Below are positions 52,352 through 62,255 of a stretch of DNA of 64,000 nt, in pieces. The stretch lies in contig NZ_CP098747.1 in NCBI RefSeq assembly GCF_023746535.1, positions 3,095,001 to 3,159,000 of the forward strand. The letters are read 5' to 3'. Each line of letters begins with the position of its first letter. Position 1 is the first letter of the stretch. A program made the translations under genes and the position numbers. Origin of the DNA: Sneathiella marina (GTDB lineage: Bacteria; Pseudomonadota; Alphaproteobacteria; Sneathiellales; Sneathiellaceae). The notes below the pieces were generated by a model. The model worked only from the letters and a program-made list of their open reading frames with translations, was not told where the DNA came from and did no database searches.

Positions 52352-54466
52352 ATGAGTAATATCCAAGAATCAGAGGGTGCAACCGGTTCGGGAGGCGATT
52401 TTCTAGGACGGATGAATGCGGTTTTAGGGCGCGGTGATATTGGCCTTGCACTCGGTGTGGTCTGTATTCTGGTCGTTCTGATCTTGCCGATGCCGAGTTG
52501 GCTTCTGGACTTTAGTCTGGCCATATCCATTACATTTTCAGTCGTCATTCTGATGACCTGCTTGTTTATCTCGAAGCCTCTTGATTTCAGTTCCTTTCCG
52601 ACGGTCCTGCTTATTGCGACGATGCTACGTCTCTCGCTCAATCTCGCCTCAACCCGGTTAATCCTGTCGGAGGGGCATACCGGTCCGGATGCCGCCGGTC
52701 ATGTGATTGAAGCGTTCGGCAGTTTTGTCATGGGCGGGAATTTCGTTATCGGAATCATTGTCTTCTCCATTCTGGTGCTTGTGAACTTTGTCGTTATTAC
52801 CAAAGGTTCCGGCCGTATCGCTGAGGTCGCGGCCCGGTTTTCACTGGATGCCATGCCCGGTAAACAGATGGCCATTGATGCTGATCTTTCCGCGGGTATG
52901 ATTAACGAAGATGTTGCCCGCACGCGCCGAAAAGATCTTGAAGATGAAAGCAGCTTTTTCGGTGCCATGGACGGTGCCTCTAAATTTGTGCGTGGCGATG
53001 CCATTGCCGGCTTGCTCATTACCTTCATTAATATCATCGGTGGAATCATAATTGGCGTCGCTCAAGAAGGCCTGACATTCGCCGATGCCGCCAACAGTTA
53101 CACATTGCTGACAGTTGGCGATGGCCTTGTAAGCCAGGTCCCCGCCTTAATCGTTTCTGTTGCCGCCGGCCTGCTTGTTTCGCGTGGCGGTGTGACCGGA
53201 ACGGCGGACAAGGCGTTGCTCGGCCAGCTCGGCGGCTATCCCCGCGCGCTTGGTATGAGCTCGTTTTTGCTGATTGGCTTGTCATTGCTTCCCGGCGTTC
53301 CCATGATCCCGTTTCTGGTACTTGCGGGCGGAACCGGTTATGCAGCCTATTCCCTCACCAAACGACAAGTTGCGGAGAAAGTGGAAGAAGAGCAGCTGAT
53401 GATCGAAAGCCAAAAGGCCGCGGTCCCGGCCGAGGAGCCGATCGCGTCCGCCTTGCTGATCGATGATTTGCGGCTTGAGCTGGGCTATGGCCTTCTGACG
53501 TTGATCAATGATAACGAAGGCTATCGCCTGACAGATCAAATCAAGGCCTTGCGCCGGCAAATCGCCAGCGAAATGGGCTTCATCATGCCAAGTGTCCGTA
53601 TCCTGGATAACATGCAATTACCCGCCAACAATTATTTACTACGGGTGAAAGAGGTCGAAGCCGGATCCGGAGATGTTCGGCCCAACAACATGCTGGTCAT
53701 GGATCCGCAAGGGTTGCCAATTGACCTGCCAGGTGAAGAAACAACCGAGCCAACCTTTGGCCTGCCTGCCGTATGGGTGGATGAAGGCCAGCGTGAAGAA
53801 GCGTCTTTCCGCGGTTATACTGTTGTCGATCCGGCAACAGTGATCACAACCCATCTGACAGAAATCCTGAAAGACCATATGCCGGACCTGTTGTCATATG
53901 CAGAAACCCAAAAATTGCTCGACGACTTACCGGCCCAGCATCAAAAACTTGTTGCAGATCTTATCCCCAATCAGATTTCGGTTAGTGGTGTTCAGCGGAT
54001 CCTGCAAAGCCTTCTTTCCGAGCGCGTCTCTATTCGGGATTTACCGACAATCCTCGAAGGGATTTCCGAAGCAACCGGTTACACACAGAACATAAACATG
54101 ATCACGGAACATGTACGGGCCCGTTTGTCGCGGCAGATTTCCGCCATCAACTCCGCGGATGATGGCTACATCCCTTTGATCACGCTAACCCCGCAATGGG
54201 AGCAGAATTTTGCCGAGGCCATCATTGGCCAAGGTGAAGAACGACAGCTGTCCATGGCGCCCAGCCTGTTACAGGAATTTATTGCCACCGTGCGGCAGAA
54301 TTTCGATACATTGGCGAGCCAGGGACATAATCCCGTTATGCTCACCAGCCCAGCAATTCGTCCTTATGTGAGATCAATCGTCGAGCGGTTCCGGCCAACG
54401 ACTGTGGTCATGTCACAGAACGAAATCCATCCTAAAGCCAAACTTAAAACCTTGGCGCAAGTTTAA
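52352..54466 (+). CDS. flhA: Flagellar export-gate protein FlhA
   Basis: 704 residues. About eight N-terminal membrane helices (for example LALGVVCILVVLILPMPSWL and VLLIATMLRLSLNLASTRLI), the conserved FHIPEP loop counterpart in KGSGRIAEVAARFSLDAMPG-KQMAIDAD, and a large cytoplasmic domain (about 350-704) with VRILDNMQLPANNYLLRVKE and YVRSIVERFRPTTVVMSQNE. It is the largest subunit of the flagellar type III export gate. GAGGACA lies upstream of the ATG. Confidence 0.96.
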   Translation: MSNIQESEGATGSGGDFLGRMNAVLGRGDIGLALGVVCILVVLILPMPSWLLDFSLAISITFSVVILMTCLFISKPLDFSSFPTVLLIATMLRLSLNLASTRLILSEGHTGPDAAGHVIEAFGSFVMGGNFVIGIIVFSILVLVNFVVITKGSGRIAEVAARFSLDAMPGKQMAIDADLSAGMINEDVARTRRKDLEDESSFFGAMDGASKFVRGDAIAGLLITFINIIGGIIIGVAQEGLTFADAANSYTLLTVGDGLVSQVPALIVSVAAGLLVSRGGVTGTADKALLGQLGGYPRALGMSSFLLIGLSLLPGVPMIPFLVLAGGTGYAAYSLTKRQVAEKVEEEQLMIESQKAAVPAEEPIASALLIDDLRLELGYGLLTLINDNEGYRLTDQIKALRRQIASEMGFIMPSVRILDNMQLPANNYLLRVKEVEAGSGDVRPNNMLVMDPQGLPIDLPGEETTEPTFGLPAVWVDEGQREEASFRGYTVVDPATVITTHLTEILKDHMPDLLSYAETQKLLDDLPAQHQKLVADLIPNQISVSGVQRILQSLLSERVSIRDLPTILEGISEATGYTQNINMITEHVRARLSRQISAINSADDGYIPLITLTPQWEQNFAEAIIGQGEERQLSMAPSLLQEFIATVRQNFDTLASQGHNPVMLTSPAIRPYVRSIVERFRPTTVVMSQNEIHPKAKLKTLAQV

Positions 54467-54478
54467 GGCTCACACTGA

Positions 54479-55570
54479 ATGCGGATAAAGACATATACGG
54501 CCGCCACTATGGAAAAGGCTATGAACCAGGTACGCCTTGAAATGGGGGCCGAGGCCATCATTCTATCGACCCAGGAAACCGATGCGGGCAGTGTCCAGCT
54601 AACGGCAGCTGTGGAACAACCGGAAATGCCTCTCACACAACCAAACCCCTCTGACTGGGCGGCGAATTGGGATGATGACTGGAAGGCGGAAGCCAAACAG
54701 GTTCAGAAGAAACCGGCAAGCCCGCTGATGGCGAAAAAACCGGCAGCAGCGCCAAAAAAGGCCGTGCCGAGTTCTGCCAAGATGGATGTCCTGATACAAT
54801 CCATGGCATATCACGGTATCCCGACAAGCCTGGCAGAGCGCATTTGCCGAACCGCCCTTGCCGTTGAAACCGACGATGTGACAATTGCCCTCGCCGCGTC
54901 GCTTGACAATCATTTTCGCTATTCAACGCGTATGAACGCGGGCAAGTTTCCACTCATTCTCGTTGGCCCGCCCGGTGTAGGCAAGACCCTCGCTATCGCT
55001 AAATTTGCGGCGGCAGCGAAAATGGACGATCGACGGATTCATGTCATTACCTCAGACACAAGCCGAACCGGGGCTGTCGATCAATTACAGGCCTATACCG
55101 ATATTCTGGGCATCAAGTTATGGGTTGCGGAAACCGCTGCGGATCTCGCCGAGATACGGGACAAACCGGAGCTCAAGGATGGCGGTGATATTCTCATTGA
55201 TACAGGAGGAATCAACACCTACGACACCGCGGAAATCGAGGAGCTCACACTTAAAATCGTCTCGGCAAAAGCGGAACCCGTCGTTGTCCTGGCTGCCGGA
55301 ACAGATACCGCGGAAATGAGCGATATGGCACAAACCTTTGCCGCCCTGGGCGCCAAGCGCATGATAGCAACCCGTCTTGATACGACGCGTCGTTATGGCG
55401 GCCTTTTTACGGCGGCTGATAGCGCAAATTTAAGTTTTTCCTATACCAGTGTCTCGGCTTCCGTCGCCACCGGTTTACATACTCTTAATCCCGTAAATCT
55501 TGCCCGGCTTGTCCTCAGGGACCCAACAAAAGCCGGTCTACATAATGAATTTAACAAGGTACTCGCATGA
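54479..55570 (+). CDS. flhF: Flagellar GTPase FlhF
   Basis: 363 residues. Begins with the FlhF N-terminal MRIKTYTAATMEKAMNQVRL, followed by a Lys/Pro/Ala-rich linker. The SRP-type NG domain has ILVGPPGVGKTLAIAKFAAA (G1), HVITSDTSRTGAVDQLQAYT (G2/G3), DILIDTGGI and the GTP-base ATRLDTTRRYGG. It sets the site and number of polar flagella with FlhG. It overlaps flhG by four bases. Confidence 0.94.
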   Translation: MRIKTYTAATMEKAMNQVRLEMGAEAIILSTQETDAGSVQLTAAVEQPEMPLTQPNPSDWAANWDDDWKAEAKQVQKKPASPLMAKKPAAAPKKAVPSSAKMDVLIQSMAYHGIPTSLAERICRTALAVETDDVTIALAASLDNHFRYSTRMNAGKFPLILVGPPGVGKTLAIAKFAAAAKMDDRRIHVITSDTSRTGAVDQLQAYTDILGIKLWVAETAADLAEIRDKPELKDGGDILIDTGGINTYDTAEIEELTLKIVSAKAEPVVVLAAGTDTAEMSDMAQTFAALGAKRMIATRLDTTRRYGGLFTAADSANLSFSYTSVSASVATGLHTLNPVNLARLVLRDPTKAGLHNEFNKVLA

Positions 55571-56376
55571 TGCAAACAGAAAGCCCCCTTCGCAATCGAC
55601 CTACGGCGCATCCAGCCACGCTTGCTGTCGGCCAGAACCTCATCACCATCGCCTCCGGCAAGGGCGGCGTTGGAAAAACCGTTTTGGCGGTAAGCATCAG
55701 CCACGCGTTAGCCAATGCCGGCAAAAAGGTTCTCCTTTTTGACGGTGATGTTGGTATGGCCAATGTCGATATTCAGCTCGGCGTCATGCCATCCAAGGAT
55801 CTCGCGACGGTGATTTCAGGTGAGCTTTCCATGACAGATGTGGCTTTCAAAATCGAAGAGGGCGGCTTCGATGTCATTGCCGGCCGTTCCGGCTCCGGAT
55901 CTTTGGGCTCCTTGCATAAAAGCGAATTGACGCAAATCCGGGACGATATCGTCCGGCTCAGCGAAACCTACGATTACGTTATCCTCGATCTTGGCGCCGG
56001 TATCGATGAGGCTGTTCAGACCTTATCGTCTGGCAATGGTCCCAAATTGGTTGTCACAACAGGCGATCCGACGGCCCTTACGGATGCCTACGCCTATATG
56101 AAAATCATGCAGCAGAAATCTCCCGGCAGCGCAATGGAAGTTGTTGTCAATATGGCGAAATCTATGGATGAGGGCGAGAAGATCTACGAAAAGCTCAAGA
56201 ATGCCTGCAGTAATTTCCTGGGTATCGAGCCCCCCCTTGCCGGGATTGTTTTACAAGATGACAAGGTTGCCTCCTCGATCCGGGCGCAATCAGGGTTACT
56301 AACACGTTATCCAACCAGTGATGTCGCGCAAAATGTTGAAGACATCGCGGCGTCAATCATGAAGGGAGCTGCGTAA
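55567..56376 (+). CDS. flhG: MinD-like ATPase FlhG (FleN/YlxH)
   Basis: 269 residues. The deviant Walker A is ASGKGGVGKTVLAVSISHAL, followed by VLLFDGDVGMANVDIQLGVMP, YVILDLGAGIDEAVQTLSSG and VTTGDPTALTDAYAYMKIM, all as in FlhG/FleN. It controls flagellar number by restraining FlhF (and in some species the master regulator). The start overlaps the flhF stop, and the conserved order flhA-flhF-flhG supports the call. Confidence 0.94.
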   Translation: MMQTESPLRNRPTAHPATLAVGQNLITIASGKGGVGKTVLAVSISHALANAGKKVLLFDGDVGMANVDIQLGVMPSKDLATVISGELSMTDVAFKIEEGGFDVIAGRSGSGSLGSLHKSELTQIRDDIVRLSETYDYVILDLGAGIDEAVQTLSSGNGPKLVVTTGDPTALTDAYAYMKIMQQKSPGSAMEVVVNMAKSMDEGEKIYEKLKNACSNFLGIEPPLAGIVLQDDKVASSIRAQSGLLTRYPTSDVAQNVEDIAASIMKGAA

Positions 56377-56394
56377 GATATGCAGCACTAGTAT

Positions 56395-58167
56395 ATGAGT
56401 GGTATTCGTTCCACATCCGGCGTTCCGCCCGCTGTCTCAAGTTCCGGGCAAGCGTCTACATCAGGTCCGGACCAGGTAACGCCGGTAAGTCCGGCGCAAC
56501 CCGCTGGCGGGCAGACCGGCTTGCCCGTTTCCTCGGCGCCGCCAACGGGATCTCATTCACTTGAAGCGACGTTGATTACGGCTATTGTCACCGCGAAGAC
56601 ATCTGGCGAAAGCGTTATCCTGCATTCCGAGTTTGGGAATTTCAGGCTGACGACAACGGTACCGCTTGCGGTTGGAAGCCAGATCACCTTCGAAATTGAT
56701 GCTGTCGAAGACATCATACTGGCGCGGCTGATCTCGAAAGACGGCAAACCCTTTTCATCGCCCATCGACGTTAGGTTACTGCCGATTGTCAACGCGACTA
56801 CTCCCGGTCCGGAAAATTACATTCGGGCGGGGCAACTTCATCCATTGGAGCTTAAAGCCGGCTTGCAAAACCTGACAACGAGCCTGCCTGCACCGGAACT
56901 GAAGACGGCCGCGCCGCCATCGAAAGTCTCCTCAACGCCGGCGCCGACCGTTGTACCTTCTGCTATTGACCGACCGGCGCCGTCCGTGACGGGCGGGATC
57001 TCCCCGGCTGCCATACCGGAAGTACCGGCCCGGCTCAGTAACCTGCTGGCCTATGTAAACGCCCAGCCGCCACGGGCAGCCGATCCGTCTTTCACCGCGT
57101 CAACAACAGCAGCAACGCAAAACAGTAGTGCCCGCATGTATCATATGGTATCGGCGGAGCTCATGCCGTCGCTGGACAAGGCCGCGGCTGTGACCCGGCC
57201 AGAGGGGCTCTCCCCTATAAAACTGCAAAAAATTGACCTGGTCATCCGCTCGGAACAGGCGATGACAAATCCTGTAAATCGGCCGGATATCCTGCGGGCT
57301 ACGGTGATTTCCGTTCAAGCGCCGCCGGCAGCCGGCGAAAAGCAGCAGGTTCATCTCGCCACACCGCTGGGCGTCATTTCCTACAGCAGCAAATCACCCC
57401 CGGCAGTTGGCAAGACCATGGAATTTGCCGTTGCCGACAAAATCATGGCGTTCCCACTGGCCTATACGGATATCCAGCAACCGGGGGCCCGCGAGCCGCT
57501 GATGCGGGTCATGGGCGACTGGCAGAACCTGCGGCAAGCCATGAACGTTGTTGCAGTACAGGATCCGGTCTTGGCGCAATCGGTAATCAATGCGGTTATC
57601 CCGCAGGCCAACAGCCAGCTTTCTTCGGGTTTGTTATTCTTTATGGCGGCCCTGAAACTCGGCTCGGTCGAGAAATGGCTGGGACAGGATTTCAAGATGG
57701 CTCTGGAAGCCAGCGGCAGAACTGCTCTGCTCCGTGGGTTGGAAGAAGATTTCGGCACCTTCTCACGCCTGCAGAGCGATTCCGGTGGGCAAGACTGGAA
57801 AAGCCTGAACTTCCCGTTTTTTGACGGGCAGAACCTGCGCCAGATCCGCATGTTCCACCGCCAGAACCATGCACAGGACGGAACGGACGACGACACGTCC
57901 TCCACCCGTTTCGTGATTGAGCTCAGCCTGACACAATCGGGCCCGTTACAGCTTGATGGTATTTTCTCGCCGCGCCAGTTTGATTTGATCTTGCGCAGCG
58001 AACAGGAAATCCCGTCCCCCATGAAGCAACATATCCTGTCGCTATTTACGGAGAATATGGAAATCTCGGGCTTGCGCGGACAGCTCGTCTTCAAGAAGAT
58101 TTCGCCCTTTCCGATCGATCCACTGGCCGAATGGGAAACCGGTGTCAGCACGGGCGACACGGGTTAG
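56395..58167 (+). CDS. Second FliK-like flagellar protein (Pro/Ala-rich, Flg_hook-like C terminus)
   Basis: 590 residues starting 18 bp after flhG with no obvious ribosome site. Residues 1-55 are Ser/Pro/Gly-rich, and residues 170-250 are again Pro/Ala-rich. A central region (about 60-130) starts LEATLITAIVTAKTSGESVI. The C-terminal 80 residues (STRFVIELSLTQSGPLQLDG and GLRGQLVFKKISP) resemble the Flg_hook fold of FliK. fliK itself lies 13 kb upstream, so this is a paralogue or an unrelated export substrate. Function not established. Confidence 0.7.
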   Translation: MSGIRSTSGVPPAVSSSGQASTSGPDQVTPVSPAQPAGGQTGLPVSSAPPTGSHSLEATLITAIVTAKTSGESVILHSEFGNFRLTTTVPLAVGSQITFEIDAVEDIILARLISKDGKPFSSPIDVRLLPIVNATTPGPENYIRAGQLHPLELKAGLQNLTTSLPAPELKTAAPPSKVSSTPAPTVVPSAIDRPAPSVTGGISPAAIPEVPARLSNLLAYVNAQPPRAADPSFTASTTAATQNSSARMYHMVSAELMPSLDKAAAVTRPEGLSPIKLQKIDLVIRSEQAMTNPVNRPDILRATVISVQAPPAAGEKQQVHLATPLGVISYSSKSPPAVGKTMEFAVADKIMAFPLAYTDIQQPGAREPLMRVMGDWQNLRQAMNVVAVQDPVLAQSVINAVIPQANSQLSSGLLFFMAALKLGSVEKWLGQDFKMALEASGRTALLRGLEEDFGTFSRLQSDSGGQDWKSLNFPFFDGQNLRQIRMFHRQNHAQDGTDDDTSSTRFVIELSLTQSGPLQLDGIFSPRQFDLILRSEQEIPSPMKQHILSLFTENMEISGLRGQLVFKKISPFPIDPLAEWETGVSTGDTG

Positions 58168-58517
58168 ATCCCGAGATCCTTTCGCATCGCTTTTGTCAGC
58201 TTGGTCGAGACGATGGCATAGGCCTCCTGGATATAGGCGCGGATATCCTCGTCAGTCATGGCCTCGCCCGACGTCAGCTGCACCCATTTCGCCCGGGCCA
58301 GATACGGGGCCGGCACAATATGTGCCTGCTCACAAAGTATGCGGTAGGACAAATCGGAGCATTTAAAGCTGATTTTCTGTTCCTCGCCTTTCCCCCAATG
58401 GGAGCAGATGGCGAATATCTTGCCGCCAATTTTCCAGACCGATGCGTTCCCCCATTGCACTACATTGCTGACCGCCGGCAGGCCCTGGCAATATTCATCA
58501 AACTCGTCCCGCGTCAT
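58164..58517 (-). CDS. MmcQ/YjbR-family protein
   Basis: 117 residues of the YjbR/CyaY-like fold. VVQWGNASVWKIGGKIFAIC and ISFKCSDLSYRILCEQAHIVPAPYLARAKWVQL are the family signature. Members are small DNA-binding-like proteins of uncertain role. GGGCGGAGAC precedes the ATG. It converges with the flagellar cluster, overlapping its last gene's end by four bases. Confidence 0.87.
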   Translation of the reverse strand: MTRDEFDEYCQGLPAVSNVVQWGNASVWKIGGKIFAICSHWGKGEEQKISFKCSDLSYRILCEQAHIVPAPYLARAKWVQLTSGEAMTDEDIRAYIQEAYAIVSTKLTKAMRKDLGI

Positions 58518-58629
58518 GTCTCCGCCCTCTTCCTGATTTTAGTCACCAGCGCCATTATGCCACACTTGAAGCGCGGAAGATGCTGGGCCATATTCCCCGT
58601 CACGCACCCTAGACCATAGAAAGCGCATT

Positions 58630-59538
58630 ATGTTTGTTGTCGCGGCCCTTTATAAATTTGTCGCCCTGCCCGATTATAAGGAGTTACAGCCGGTTCTGCT
58701 AACCCTTTGTAAGGAAAATGATATTCAGGGAACTTTGCTGCTGGCGGAAGAAGGAATTAACGGCACCGTCTCCGGCTCGCGGGAGGCCATCGACAGATTA
58801 CTGGCCTTTTTAAAAGCTGACGAACGATTCGCACAATTGCAGCATAAAGAGGCCCTCAACGAGCAACAGCCCTTCTATCGCATGAAAGTCCGGTTGAAAA
58901 AAGAGATTGTCACCCTGGGCGCGCCCGGTGTTGATCCGCGCCATACGGTGGGTAATTATGTCAAACCGAAAGACTGGAATGCACTCACTGCGGATCCGGA
59001 CGTCTTGCTGATCGATACGCGCAACGACTATGAGGTGGAAGTCGGCACCTTCAAAGGCGCCGTCAATCCCGAGACCAAGACCTTTCGCGAGTTCACGCAA
59101 TTTGTCGACGAGAAGCTGGACCACAGCAGGCACAAGAAAGTGGCCATGTTCTGCACCGGCGGCATTCGCTGCGAAAAATCCACGTCTTACTTACTGTCGC
59201 AAGGCTTTGACGAAGTGTATCATCTGGAAGGCGGTATCTTGCAATATCTGGAGGATGTGCCAAGGGAAAACAGCACCTGGGAAGGTGAGTGTTTCGTCTT
59301 CGACCAGCGGGTTACCGTCGATCATGACCTGAACAAGGGCTCCTATGATCAATGTTATGCCTGCCGCTATCCGATCACGGAAGCGGACAAGAAATCAGCC
59401 CTGTATGAAAAAGGCGTCTCCTGCCCGCGCTGCCATGACAGCCTGACCGATGCGCAACAACAACGCTTCACCGAGCGGCAGAAGCAAATTGAGCTGGCCG
59501 CCGCCCGCAATGAAATCCATATCGGCAGTAAAGACTGA
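58630..59538 (+). CDS. trhO: tRNA uridine(34) hydroxylase TrhO (rhodanese)
   Basis: 302 residues. N-terminal acylphosphatase-like domain ([20 protein letters not shown]) and rhodanese domain with catalytic Cys in [21 protein letters not shown]-terminal Cys-rich motif [15 protein letters not shown] and [12 protein letters not shown]. TrhO (YceA) uses oxygen to make 5-hydroxyuridine at tRNA U34. It is monocistronic here as far as can be seen and follows the flagellar block. Confidence 0.95.
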   Translation: MFVVAALYKFVALPDYKELQPVLLTLCKENDIQGTLLLAEEGINGTVSGSREAIDRLLAFLKADERFAQLQHKEALNEQQPFYRMKVRLKKEIVTLGAPGVDPRHTVGNYVKPKDWNALTADPDVLLIDTRNDYEVEVGTFKGAVNPETKTFREFTQFVDEKLDHSRHKKVAMFCTGGIRCEKSTSYLLSQGFDEVYHLEGGILQYLEDVPRENSTWEGECFVFDQRVTVDHDLNKGSYDQCYACRYPITEADKKSALYEKGVSCPRCHDSLTDAQQQRFTERQKQIELAAARNEIHIGSKD

Positions 59539-59555
59539 CCTCCGGCACCCTTTCG

Positions 59556-59828
59556 CTATTTGAAAAACCGGCGGCGTTCAATGGCCAGAATCTCGTCGTC
59601 GGCCCGCGGCAGGCCCCGCCTGATTTCCCGCCGGGTCACACCGATATCCTTCAAGGTTCGGTCACTCGCCCGTAACAAGTGCCACTGTGCCGCCCGTGCC
59701 CGGCGCCAGCGATGAAATTTATCAATCAATCCAGCTGGAAAAACTGAAAACTGGCTGTTATCAGCTTTCTCACCATAAGCTGGGGAGGCACATTGCCCGC
59801 AATGCGTCTTTCCTAAAATGTCAGACAT
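59556..59828 (-). CDS. DUF1127-domain small protein
   Basis: 90 residues. The C-terminal part LLRASDRTLKDIGVTRREIRR is the DUF1127 signature (YjiS-like), a short helical region that in some alphaproteobacteria binds RNA and affects phosphate and carbon metabolism. An N-terminal CGQCASPAYG segment has two Cys. It converges with trhO. Its specific role is unknown. Confidence 0.85.
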   Translation of the reverse strand: MSDILGKTHCGQCASPAYGEKADNSQFSVFPAGLIDKFHRWRRARAAQWHLLRASDRTLKDIGVTRREIRRGLPRADDEILAIERRRFFK

Positions 59829-59947
59829 GACGTTTCTCCAATTTCCATAAGGAATGTTTTCCTGCCTGCTCCAATATTTGGGAAGAAAGATAATTCAATC
59901 AAACGAATAAATTTGACTCTATTGTTCAGTTTTTCTAAATTATCCCC

Positions 59948-60874
59948 ATGACCATACAACCCGACATATCCAAACAACCGCATTTGCCGTCGCTGGAAAT
60001 CGACGTTCTGAAAACCTTTGTTGCCATTATCGAGACCGGCAGTTTCTCAAAGGCGGCGGAGCGGGTGTTTCGCAGCCCGTCTGCTGTCTCCATGCAGATC
60101 AAAAAGCTGGAGGCAGTGCTTGAGCGCCCGTTATTTCAACGCGATACCCGCTCGCTGACCGTCACCGCAGACGGGGAGATGCTGTTAAGCTATGCCCGTC
60201 GCATCCTTTCGTTGAATGACGAGGTTGTCAGTCATTTCACCTTGCCGGACATGAGCGGTACGGTGCGTCTGGGAGCGGCCGAGGATTATGGCGCCCGGCT
60301 GCTGCCGGTCATTCTCCAGCGGTTCGCCAAAAGCCATCCGAACATTGCCGTTAATGTGGTCATGGAAAGCGCCAATGCCATGATGAAAAGTCTGGAAGAA
60401 GGCCAACTTGACGTGGTGATGATTACGACATCCCATCGCCAGCCCCCGATGCCGGGAAGCAAAATATTGCTAGAGGAAAAACTGGCCTGGGTCGGATTAA
60501 AAGGCGGATGCGCCTATGATCGCGACCCCCTGCCGGTTTCCCTGTGGGAAAAAGGCTGCGCCTGGCGGGACACGGCAGTTGGCGCGCTTGAGGCATCGGG
60601 CCGGGAATATCGCGTTGCCTATCAAAGCGCACAGACGCAGGCCCAGCGTGCCGCCATTCTTGCGGATCTGGCCATCGCCCCTTTCGCCGCTTCCCTGATC
60701 GAACCGCCCCTGGTCAAACTGGGGCCAGAGTGCGGCTTGCCGGAACTCGACAATTATCAGGTCCGGCTCATGGCAAATCCCACCCTTGATCCGGCGGCGC
60801 AAGCGGTGTTCAATCATGTGGTCGCCTGTTTCGAGGCGTTCAAGGCCGGGGAGCTGGAATGCATTCCGGGCTAA
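59948..60874 (+). CDS. LysR-family transcriptional regulator
   Basis: 308 residues. The HTH is in LEIDVLKTFVAIIETGSFSKAAERVFRSPSAVSMQIKKLEAVL (residues 16-58), followed by QRDTRSLTVTADGEMLLSYA. The effector domain begins with TVRLGAAEDYGARLLPVILQ. The regulated genes are not evident; the DUF1127 gene is divergent, and the PEP mutase-family gene downstream is convergent. It starts at ATG 59948. Confidence 0.92.
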   Translation: MTIQPDISKQPHLPSLEIDVLKTFVAIIETGSFSKAAERVFRSPSAVSMQIKKLEAVLERPLFQRDTRSLTVTADGEMLLSYARRILSLNDEVVSHFTLPDMSGTVRLGAAEDYGARLLPVILQRFAKSHPNIAVNVVMESANAMMKSLEEGQLDVVMITTSHRQPPMPGSKILLEEKLAWVGLKGGCAYDRDPLPVSLWEKGCAWRDTAVGALEASGREYRVAYQSAQTQAQRAAILADLAIAPFAASLIEPPLVKLGPECGLPELDNYQVRLMANPTLDPAAQAVFNHVVACFEAFKAGELECIPG

Positions 60875-60900
60875 CCCTGACCTTCTGATCCACCCCTGCT

Positions 60901-61737
60901 TTAGGCACCGCCGATCAGGTTCAGTTTGGCGAGTTTACCGAAGGATGCGGCGGGCTTGAAGCTTTCAAACGAACCGCTTTTCATGATATCCGCCATGGAA
61001 TCAACCAGCGCCCCGTAGGCCACCCGTGATAACGCCGATCCGGCGCTGACCCGTGTCACACCGGCCTCCTGCAACTCCTCCAGGGTGACACCGGGCAGAC
61101 CGATGCCCGCCACCACATTCACCGGTTTCGACACCTGACTGCAAACATGCCGAATGGTATCCAGATCCGGCAGGCCGGGCGCATAGAGCACATCGGCCCC
61201 GACCCGCTCATAGCCCTGAAGTCGGGCCAAGGTATCATCCAGATCAGGACGGCCATGCAGGTAATTCTCCGCCCGCGCCGTCAGCATAAAGGGCCGGTCC
61301 AGCCCCTGTACCACCTCCACCGCCGCCGCGATCCGCTCGATGGCAAAGTCCTGCTCATACAGCGGATTGTCAGGATCACTGGTGGTATCCTCGATGGTGC
61401 AACCGGCAAGGCCTATTTCAGCCGCCATGGCCACGGTTTTCGCCACTTCTTCAGGGGAATCACCATAGCCGTTTTCCAGATCCGCACTGACCGGCAGCGA
61501 GGTGGCGGCGATAATCTCGGCCGCATGGGCCAAGACCTCATCACGCATCACATCCCCGATGGCCAGCCCCTTGCCGCGGGAAAAGGAATAGCCGGCACTG
61601 GTCGTCGCCAATGCCTCCGCCCCCAGCGCCGCCACCATCTTCGCCGACCCCACATCCCACGGATTGGGCAAAAAGAACGCCGTCCCGCGCCCATGCAACG
61701 CCTTAAACGCCTCCGCCTTTGCAACAATATTCGACAT
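60901..61737 (-). CDS. Isocitrate lyase/PEP mutase family protein
   Basis: 278 residues of the PEP mutase-like TIM barrel. AFFLPNPWDVGSAKMVAALGAE, SADLENGYGDSPEEVAKTVA (active-site loop), CTIEDTTSDPDNPLYE and MLTARAENYLHGRPD are typical of the oxaloacetate decarboxylase/phosphonopyruvate hydrolase/carboxyphosphonoenolpyruvate subgroup. It binds Mg2+ and cleaves or rearranges a C-C or C-P bond of a 2-oxo or phosphoenol acid; substrate unknown. It converges with the LysR gene. Confidence 0.88.
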   Translation of the reverse strand: MSNIVAKAEAFKALHGRGTAFFLPNPWDVGSAKMVAALGAEALATTSAGYSFSRGKGLAIGDVMRDEVLAHAAEIIAATSLPVSADLENGYGDSPEEVAKTVAMAAEIGLAGCTIEDTTSDPDNPLYEQDFAIERIAAAVEVVQGLDRPFMLTARAENYLHGRPDLDDTLARLQGYERVGADVLYAPGLPDLDTIRHVCSQVSKPVNVVAGIGLPGVTLEELQEAGVTRVSAGSALSRVAYGALVDSMADIMKSGSFESFKPAASFGKLAKLNLIGGA

Positions 61738-61823
61738 GGCCCTGATCCTCTCGCCTATTTGTTCATGTTTTGTTCAGTATGAAGCGGGACGGAGAAACAC
61801 ACAAGAGGAAAAGGCAACTGTAA

Positions 61824-62252
61824 CTAGGAATTTTGGCTCTGCAGGCCGCGGCGGTAGAGGTCGATGGCCAGGTCGTCGATTTGTTTTTGCTCGGCCCGCT
61901 GTTCGGCGAGGCGGGCGCGTTTGTCGCGGACATCGAGGGCGACTTCATATTTCTTCAACTCGCGATAGCAAAAAGACACTTCGTCTTTCAGGACAATAAT
62001 TTTCTGCGAGATTTCCGAAATGCTGGTTTGCAGATTTTCCAGCCGCTCCTTGGCGGCGGTGGCATAGTTGGAATAGGCGAAGTTAATATCCGGATCCTCG
62101 GCGGCGATCTCCTGCTCGCGTTGTTGTTCGCGTTGCAGGTCGGTACGTTGCGCCATAAAGCTGTCGCGCATTTGCTCCATATCCGTGAGTTCCCGGCGTT
62201 TTTCGTCGAGTTTCCATTTATGTAGCCGGATGAGATTGCTGAGACCCTTCAT
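61824..62252 (-). CDS. fliJ: Flagellar export chaperone FliJ
   Basis: 142 residues, almost entirely coiled coil (charged heptads over residues 5-130), ending in a short tail. The sequence LIRLHKWKLDEKRRELTDME at the N terminus and IVLKDEVSFCYRELKKYEVA are consistent with FliJ, which binds FliI and FlhA and supports proton-driven export. It begins three bases after the fliI stop, the usual fliI-fliJ pair. Confidence 0.88.
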   Translation of the reverse strand: MKGLSNLIRLHKWKLDEKRRELTDMEQMRDSFMAQRTDLQREQQREQEIAAEDPDINFAYSNYATAAKERLENLQTSISEISQKIIVLKDEVSFCYRELKKYEVALDVRDKRARLAEQRAEQKQIDDLAIDLYRRGLQSQNS

Positions 62253-62255
62253 AAT

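Noticed and set aside
54463-54953. Several minus-strand frames under flhF and flhA
   Set aside because: They mirror strong plus-strand coding sequence and lack motifs of their own.
61147-61782. 211-codon plus-strand frame opposite the PEP mutase gene
   Set aside because: The minus strand encodes a complete family protein; the plus frame is His/Arg-rich shadow sequence.
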